DNA from: DATKPE01 sp035524335
GTDB lineage: Bacteria; Bacteroidota; Ignavibacteria; UBA10030; SZUA-254
Length of the DNA stretch: 64,000 bases
NCBI GenBank assembly: GCA_035524335.1
Contig: DATKPE010000047.1
Location: 62,001 to 126,000 of the forward strand
Reading direction: 5' to 3'
In this document: positions 59,913 through 64,000 of the stretch, in pieces
How positions within the stretch are numbered: position 1 is the first letter of the stretch
How the letters are laid out: each line of letters begins with the position of its first letter
Made by a program: the position numbers and the translations under genes
The notes under the pieces: generated by a model
Seen by the model: the letters and a program-made list of their open reading frames with translations, nothing else
Database searches by the model: none
What the model was told of the DNA's origin: nothing

Positions 59913-60512
59913 ATGACGCGCGAAGAGATTCTCGGAATGTTCACCTCCAGCGGGGCTCTGCTGGAAGGACATTTTCAGCTGACCTCGGGACTGCACAGTC
60001 CCAATTACTTTCAGTGTGCAAAAGTACTTCAGTACCCGGACTTCACCGAACGGCTCTGCTCGCTCATCGTGGACAGGTTCCGGCCGGGCGGCGTGGATGC
60101 AGTCATTGCGCCGGCGCTCGGCGGCATTGTTGTGGGACAGGAGGTCGGACGCCAGCTGAAGGTTCGCACGATGTTCGCCGAACGCAAGGATCACGTTCTT
60201 CAGCTTCGCAGGGGATTCACGGTCGGACGGGGCGAGCGCGTCCTGATCTGCGAGGACGTCATCACGACGGGAGGTTCGGTACAGGAAGTCATTGAAATCA
60301 TCCGGCGTCAGGGTGCGGTCACGGCAGGGATCGGCGCCGTCGTCGACCGGAGCGGAGGCCGGTCCGGACTCCCCGATCTTTTTGCCGCATTCACCGTCGA
60401 AGCCGTCACGTATCCGCCGGCCGAATGCCCTCTCTGCCGCCGCGGGATCTCGGTCGAAAAGCCGGGAAGCCGTCCCGGCGCCGTACAGGAGCCCCCTCAT
60501 GCTTCAGGATAG
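59913..60512 (+). CDS. pyrE: Orotate phosphoribosyltransferase
   Basis: PyrE makes OMP from orotate and PRPP in pyrimidine synthesis. The 199-residue protein has AERKDHVLQLRRGF (catalytic loop) and the PRPP motif VLICEDVITTGGSV near residue 112. The tail CPLCRRGISVEKPGSRP is typical of one PyrE branch. It lies 3 bases after the TPR gene and overlaps the MscS gene by 14 bases. The pyrimidine salvage phosphorylase at 62 kb is in the same operon, which makes a nucleotide theme for this stretch. Confidence 0.95.
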   Translation: MTREEILGMFTSSGALLEGHFQLTSGLHSPNYFQCAKVLQYPDFTERLCSLIVDRFRPGGVDAVIAPALGGIVVGQEVGRQLKVRTMFAERKDHVLQLRRGFTVGRGERVLICEDVITTGGSVQEVIEIIRRQGAVTAGIGAVVDRSGGRSGLPDLFAAFTVEAVTYPPAECPLCRRGISVEKPGSRPGAVQEPPHASG

Positions 60513-61566
60513 TCTGATCAAACACGGCCTCTATGCCGTTCTGATCGTGGTCGCCGCGCTGATCCTTGGCCGGGGGGTCAGAACCGTCATCCGGTTTATC
60601 CTCCGCCGCCACGGCGACGACAGCTCCCGTGAGCCGCTCTGCCGGATCCTCCGCGCGATCGATTCCAAACTGTTTCTCATCGCGCTGACCGTCGGAATAT
60701 CGCTGGCAGTGCGCGAATTCCGGAAGGCGGCGCTCCCGGGCGATGAGACGCTTCACGAGGTTCTGGATTACCTCTCCACCGGCACGTTCATCCTGGCGGT
60801 TCTTCTGGTCTCCCATCTGCTGAGCAGGTTCTTCCGGTCTTCCGTCGCCTGGTATGCGGATGAGGTTTCGCGCAAAAACAGGAACAACCTGGCTCCCACG
60901 GTCGTCCCGTTCGCCTCCAAGCTGATCAACATCGTGATCTTCTTCATCGTCGGGATGATCATCCTCGATCATCTCGGAGTGAATATCGGCGGCTTCCTGG
61001 TTTCCCTTGGCGTCGGTTCTCTCGCCGTCGCCCTCGCGGCCCAGGAAACGATCGCGAATATGATCGCATGGTTCGTCATCCTGGTCGACCAGCCTATTCG
61101 GATCGGGGATAAGATACGTCTGCCCTCCGGCGAGGAGGGGGATGTGGCCGAAATCGGTCTCCGGAGCACGCGGATCATCAATTATGACAACAATCTCGTG
61201 GTGATCCCCAACAGTGAGCTGGTGAAGAACCGGCTGACGAATCTCACCCTTCCCGATGCGAGCACGAGGGTTCTCATCGAGATCCCGGTCGCCTACGGCA
61301 CCGACATCGCGAAGGCCCGGTCGGTCGTCCTGGGCGTTGCGGCATCCCGTCCCGATCTTGCGGTCTCCCCCGCGCCGAACGTCTATACGTTGAATCTGGG
61401 AGAAGGCGCCATTCAGCTCCGTCTCCACGCCCGGACCCCCGATATCGGCCGCAAGTTCGACATCGAAACCGAGCTCCGCGAACAGATTTACAGCGCACTC
61501 CGCGCCGCCGGAATCGAATTCCCCCGCATCCAGCGGTTTATTCATCAGGATCTCCGTGGATCTTAA
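60499..61566 (+). CDS. MscS-family mechanosensitive channel
   Basis: A 355-residue small-conductance mechanosensitive channel. Hydrophobic helices in the first half lead to the pore helix (GVNIGGFLVSLGVGSLAVALAAQETIANMIAWFVI), the beta domain (IGDKIRLPSGEEGDVAEIGLRSTRI), and IPNSELVKNRLTN, all family marks. Start is ATG 60499 with CAGGAG before it, overlapping pyrE. Its end overlaps the Nudix start (GTG 61556). It protects from osmotic downshift; why it sits in a nucleotide operon is unclear. Confidence 0.94.
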   Translation: MLQDSLIKHGLYAVLIVVAALILGRGVRTVIRFILRRHGDDSSREPLCRILRAIDSKLFLIALTVGISLAVREFRKAALPGDETLHEVLDYLSTGTFILAVLLVSHLLSRFFRSSVAWYADEVSRKNRNNLAPTVVPFASKLINIVIFFIVGMIILDHLGVNIGGFLVSLGVGSLAVALAAQETIANMIAWFVILVDQPIRIGDKIRLPSGEEGDVAEIGLRSTRIINYDNNLVVIPNSELVKNRLTNLTLPDASTRVLIEIPVAYGTDIAKARSVVLGVAASRPDLAVSPAPNVYTLNLGEGAIQLRLHARTPDIGRKFDIETELREQIYSALRAAGIEFPRIQRFIHQDLRGS

Positions 61567-62107
61567 ACTTCTCAGACGTTCGACGGTGTACGACGGGAGA
61601 GTCTTCACCATCGAAGTGGACGACATCGAATATCCGTCGGGCCGCAGGTCGGTCCGCGAAGTCGCACGTCATGGCGGCGGCGCCGTTGTGCTCGCCGTCG
61701 ATGCGATGCGCAACGCTCTCCTCATCCGCCAGCTCCGCTATCCGCTGGACGAATTTTTATGGGAACTTCCCGCCGGCAAACTGAACAGGGGAGAGGACCC
61801 GCTCGACTGTGCCCGGCGTGAGCTCGGCGAGGAAACAGGCTATCAGGCCCGGAAATGGTCGAAGCTGACCGCGATCTACACCTCCCCCGGATTCTGCAGT
61901 GAACATCTGCATATCTTTCTGGCGGAGGAGATCTCCCCCAGACCCGAAGGAAGGGCCCCCGAAGAAGGGGAGGAGACAATGACGGTGACCTCCATGCCTC
62001 TCGACGAGGCCGTTGCGATGGTCGAACGGAACGAGATCGTCGACGCAAAATCGATCTGCGGGATCCTCCTCGGCGAGAGGATTCTCCGGGCGCGAAACAC
62101 TCCATAA
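61556..62107 (+). CDS. Nudix hydrolase, ADP-ribose pyrophosphatase-like
   Basis: A 183-residue Nudix enzyme that probably splits ADP-ribose or a related nucleoside diphosphate. The Nudix box GKLNRGEDPLDCARRELGEETGY is complete (given as two parts: G-x5-E and REL-EE-G), with ELPAG just before it as in ADP-ribose pyrophosphatases. It starts at a GTG inside the MscS gene and is 62 bases ahead of the phosphorylase, so it belongs to the same operon. Confidence 0.93.
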   Translation: MDLKLLRRSTVYDGRVFTIEVDDIEYPSGRRSVREVARHGGGAVVLAVDAMRNALLIRQLRYPLDEFLWELPAGKLNRGEDPLDCARRELGEETGYQARKWSKLTAIYTSPGFCSEHLHIFLAEEISPRPEGRAPEEGEETMTVTSMPLDEAVAMVERNEIVDAKSICGILLGERILRARNTP

Positions 62108-62169
62108 CGAATCTCATTCCGGACCGGGTGCGGGCGCCGGCCGGTCCGGCAACTGAAAACGGAAGAACC

Positions 62170-63513
62170 GTGAATCCCACCGAACTCATTCGAAAAAAAA
62201 GACACGGGGAGACATTATCCCGGCAGGAACTGCAGTTTCTCATCGACGGCTATCTCCGCGGGGACATTCCCGATTATCAGATCTCCTCCTTCCTCATGGC
62301 GGTCTATTTCCGCGGCATGACATTTGAGGAAACCGCCACGCTCACCGAGATCATGCTCGGATCGGGGAAGAGCGTCGACCTCCGGTCGGTCCCAGGCCTG
62401 AAGGTCGATAAGCACTCGACCGGCGGCGTGGGCGATAAGGTCTCTCTCATTCTCGCCCCGATGGTGGCGGCCTGCGGCGTTCCGGTTCCGATGATCTCGG
62501 GACGCGGTCTCGGCCACACCGGCGGTACGCTCGACAAGCTCGAATCGATCCCCGGATTCCGGACCACGCTCTCCCTCGAGGAGTACGCGGCGGTGATCCG
62601 CGAGACCGGCGTCGTGATGATCGGCCAGACCGCCGATATCGCTCCGGCCGACAAGCGGCTGTACGCGCTCCGCGACGTCACGGCGACGGTGGAAAGCATT
62701 CCGCTCATCGCCGGCAGTATCATGAGCAAGAAGCTGGCGGAAGGGATCGACGCACTTGTCCTGGACGTGAAAACCGGCCGCGGCGCGTTCATGGAAACGG
62801 AGGAAAAGGCGGGGGAACTCGCCGCCACGCTGATCGCCGTCGGCAAGCGGTTCGGCAAACGGACACTCGGTTTCATCACCTCGATGTATCAGCCGCTCGG
62901 ATTTGCCGTCGGCAACTGGCTGGAGGTCCGCGAATGCATCGACTGCATGCATGGACGGGATGTCCCCGATCTCATGGAGGTCACGGTTCTCCTCGGAGGA
63001 GCGATGCTCTTCGCGGGGGGAAAGGCGCGGTCGATCGGGGAGGGAGCGGACGGCTGCAGGGAAGCCGTCCGGAACGGATCCGCCTGGAAAAAATTCATAC
63101 AGATGGTGCGCACACAGGGAGGGTCAGTCGAAACGGTCGAAGATCCCGACCGCTATCCCGTTAGCCTTCACTCATCTGCCATCGAAAGCCCGGCGGACGG
63201 GTATGTCACGGCGATCGATGCGCTGGACATCGGTTACTGTTCGATCCTCCTCGGCGCAGGCCGGATGACAGTGGACGATAAGATCGATCCGAAGGCAGGC
63301 ATTCTGCTCCACAGGAAAATCGGCGACCGCGTAAGGAAAGGGGATCCGCTCGCGACGATGTATACCGACCGGGCCCCTGCGCTCAGCGAGGTGGCGGCCC
63401 GCATTGGCGCGGCTATCGTCGTCGCCGCGCATCGCGCCGATCCGCCGCCGCTCATCCGGTCGATGGTCGATGAGCGGGGGAACCATCCGTGGCCGTTGGA
63501 TGCGAAAGGTTGA
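62170..63513 (+). CDS. Thymidine/pyrimidine-nucleoside phosphorylase
   Basis: A 447-residue enzyme that splits thymidine or uridine to the base and sugar-1-phosphate for salvage. Signatures: TGGVGDKVSLILAPMVAACG (phosphate loop), GRGLGHTGGTLDKLESIPG, and LVLDVKTGRGAFM. I start at GTG 62170 (M-N-P-T-E-L-I-R-K-K), the usual start of the family; the longer opening from 62128 adds a polar stretch with no homology. It ends the operon from murI, and its last codons overlap the promoter candidate of the next gene. Confidence 0.95.
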   Translation: MNPTELIRKKRHGETLSRQELQFLIDGYLRGDIPDYQISSFLMAVYFRGMTFEETATLTEIMLGSGKSVDLRSVPGLKVDKHSTGGVGDKVSLILAPMVAACGVPVPMISGRGLGHTGGTLDKLESIPGFRTTLSLEEYAAVIRETGVVMIGQTADIAPADKRLYALRDVTATVESIPLIAGSIMSKKLAEGIDALVLDVKTGRGAFMETEEKAGELAATLIAVGKRFGKRTLGFITSMYQPLGFAVGNWLEVRECIDCMHGRDVPDLMEVTVLLGGAMLFAGGKARSIGEGADGCREAVRNGSAWKKFIQMVRTQGGSVETVEDPDRYPVSLHSSAIESPADGYVTAIDALDIGYCSILLGAGRMTVDDKIDPKAGILLHRKIGDRVRKGDPLATMYTDRAPALSEVAARIGAAIVVAAHRADPPPLIRSMVDERGNHPWPLDAKG

Positions 63514-63540
63514 CTGATGTGATTTTTTTCCCTATGTTCT
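63510..63540 (+). promoter_or_regulatory. Bacteroidota-type promoter candidate for the ferredoxin gene
   Basis: TTG-N20-TATGTTCT, starting in the phosphorylase stop region and leaving a 45-base leader with AAGGAG before the ATG at 63586. Confidence 0.5.
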
Positions 63541-63585
63541 CCTTTCGCCGCGACTGAGCGGCGCCATCAGATCAAGGAGCAGATA

Positions 63586-64000
63586 ATGCCCGTTCTTACA
63601 TTCCCCGGGGAGGGGAAAACAATCGAGGTTCCGGAGGGGACCAACCTTCGCAAAGCGCTTCTCAACAATGGCATCTCTCCCTACCACGGCAAGGATAAAG
63701 TTCTGAATTGTCTCGGAAACGGTCTCTGCGGCACCTGCAGAGTGGAGATCGTTGACGGGAAAAATGCGCCGCCCGTGTCGGATCTTGAAGCGGCATCCCT
63801 CGTCGGTCTTGCCCCCTTTTACGCCCGTGAGGTTCCGAAAAATATCCGGCTGGCCTGCCGTATCGCGGTGACGAAGGACCTGACGCTGAATATTGCGCCG
63901 GCGATCACCATCGACTGGAAGACGACCCGCGAGAGGCTGTCGATGACCGTTATCTGGACCCTCTTCGGCGGCGCCTTCATGGCGGTTGTCCTCCGCCTCC
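63586..64000 (+). CDS. 2Fe-2S ferredoxin with C-terminal membrane segment (3' end outside window)
   Basis: The first 138 codons of a gene cut by the window edge. It begins MPVLTFPGEGKTIEVPEGTN and has the plant-type cluster Cys pattern CLGNGLCGTC with a further Cys in RLACRIAV, so it should carry a 2Fe-2S centre. A membrane helix begins near residue 124 (MTVIWTLFGGAFMAVVL) and is still open at base 64000. A membrane-tethered plant-type ferredoxin is less common than the soluble form; its redox partner is unknown. Start fits the Shine-Dalgarno (aaggagc) 8 bases ahead. Confidence 0.85.
   Translation, partial: MPVLTFPGEGKTIEVPEGTNLRKALLNNGISPYHGKDKVLNCLGNGLCGTCRVEIVDGKNAPPVSDLEAASLVGLAPFYAREVPKNIRLACRIAVTKDLTLNIAPAITIDWKTTRERLSMTVIWTLFGGAFMAVVLRL

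Noticed and set aside
1..64000. CRISPR arrays, IS elements, prophage, tRNA or rRNA genes
   Set aside because: I looked for regular repeats, transposase or integrase motifs and tRNA-like stretches and saw none; a covariance-model search could still find a small RNA.

Overview
This 64 kb window (about 60% GC by eye) is a gene-dense, ordinary-looking chromosomal stretch from a Gram-negative, LPS-bearing bacterium. Evidence for the cell type: a Kdo/LPS-transport gene block (kdsA-kdsC-unknown-kdsD-lptC-OstA-like-lptB), a TonB-dependent receptor, a TolC-type channel, several outer-membrane beta-barrel proteins and many lipoproteins. Upstream of at least a dozen genes I read a recurring element TTG-N19/20-TA-n2-TT, which is the promoter layout known from Bacteroidota (TTTG-N19-21-TAnnTTTG). 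With the gene content this points to the Bacteroidota/Chlorobi/Ignavibacteria side of the FCB group; I cannot name a genus. I saw no tRNA, rRNA, CRISPR array, IS element or prophage.

Layout. 1-6.7 kb: the 3' part of rho, an AlkA/OGG-like glycosylase, a small unknown protein, two tandem CDP-alcohol phosphatidyltransferases, then five small membrane-protein genes on the minus strand, including a TM2 + DUF2752 pair. 6.8-9.6 kb: a UvrD/PcrA-like helicase encoded as two separate halves, with a lipoprotein gene of the endonuclease/exonuclease/phosphatase (EEP) fold sitting exactly at the 1A/2A domain junction. This is the most unusual locus in the window. 9.7-18.8 kb (minus): M28 and M1 metallopeptidases, membrane proteins, a LOG-family protein, a TonB receptor and ispE. 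18.9-24.7 kb (plus): the Kdo/LPS export block. 24.8-30.8 kb (minus): a WG-repeat lipoprotein, a DinB-fold protein, two MacB-type permeases plus a MacA-type adaptor with no ATPase gene beside them, and an isoprenylcysteine-methyltransferase-like protein. 30.9-37.8 kb (plus): carbamoyl-phosphate synthase large subunit split into two ORFs in the same frame, a beta-barrel protein and uvrA. 37.8-42.1 kb (minus): a barrel protein, a GT4 glycosyltransferase with no canonical start codon, an RlmI-like rRNA methyltransferase and a DhnA-type class I aldolase. 42.2-52.9 kb (plus): a HAD phosphatase, a GT-C-like membrane protein, a Gfo/Idh/MocA oxidoreductase, a CCA-adding/poly(A) polymerase, then a complete tripartite exporter (TolC, adaptor, ATPase, two permeases). 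52.9-58.1 kb (minus): SDR-like protein, YbjQ, PsbP-like lipoprotein, aldehyde dehydrogenase, membrane protein. 58.4-64 kb (plus): a tight run murI, pterin carbinolamine dehydratase, TPR protein, pyrE, MscS channel, Nudix hydrolase, pyrimidine-nucleoside phosphorylase, and the start of a membrane-anchored 2Fe-2S ferredoxin cut by the window edge.

The genes are mostly housekeeping: nucleotide synthesis and salvage (carB, pyrE, phosphorylase), envelope building (Kdo, LPS transport, murI, phospholipid headgroup transferases), DNA repair (uvrA, glycosylase, split helicase) and export. What deserves attention is architecture rather than exotic content: two enzymes that are normally single polypeptides are split here (helicase, CarB), one glycosyltransferase seems to lack a normal start codon, and several promoters lie so close to the start codon that the transcripts are probably leaderless.
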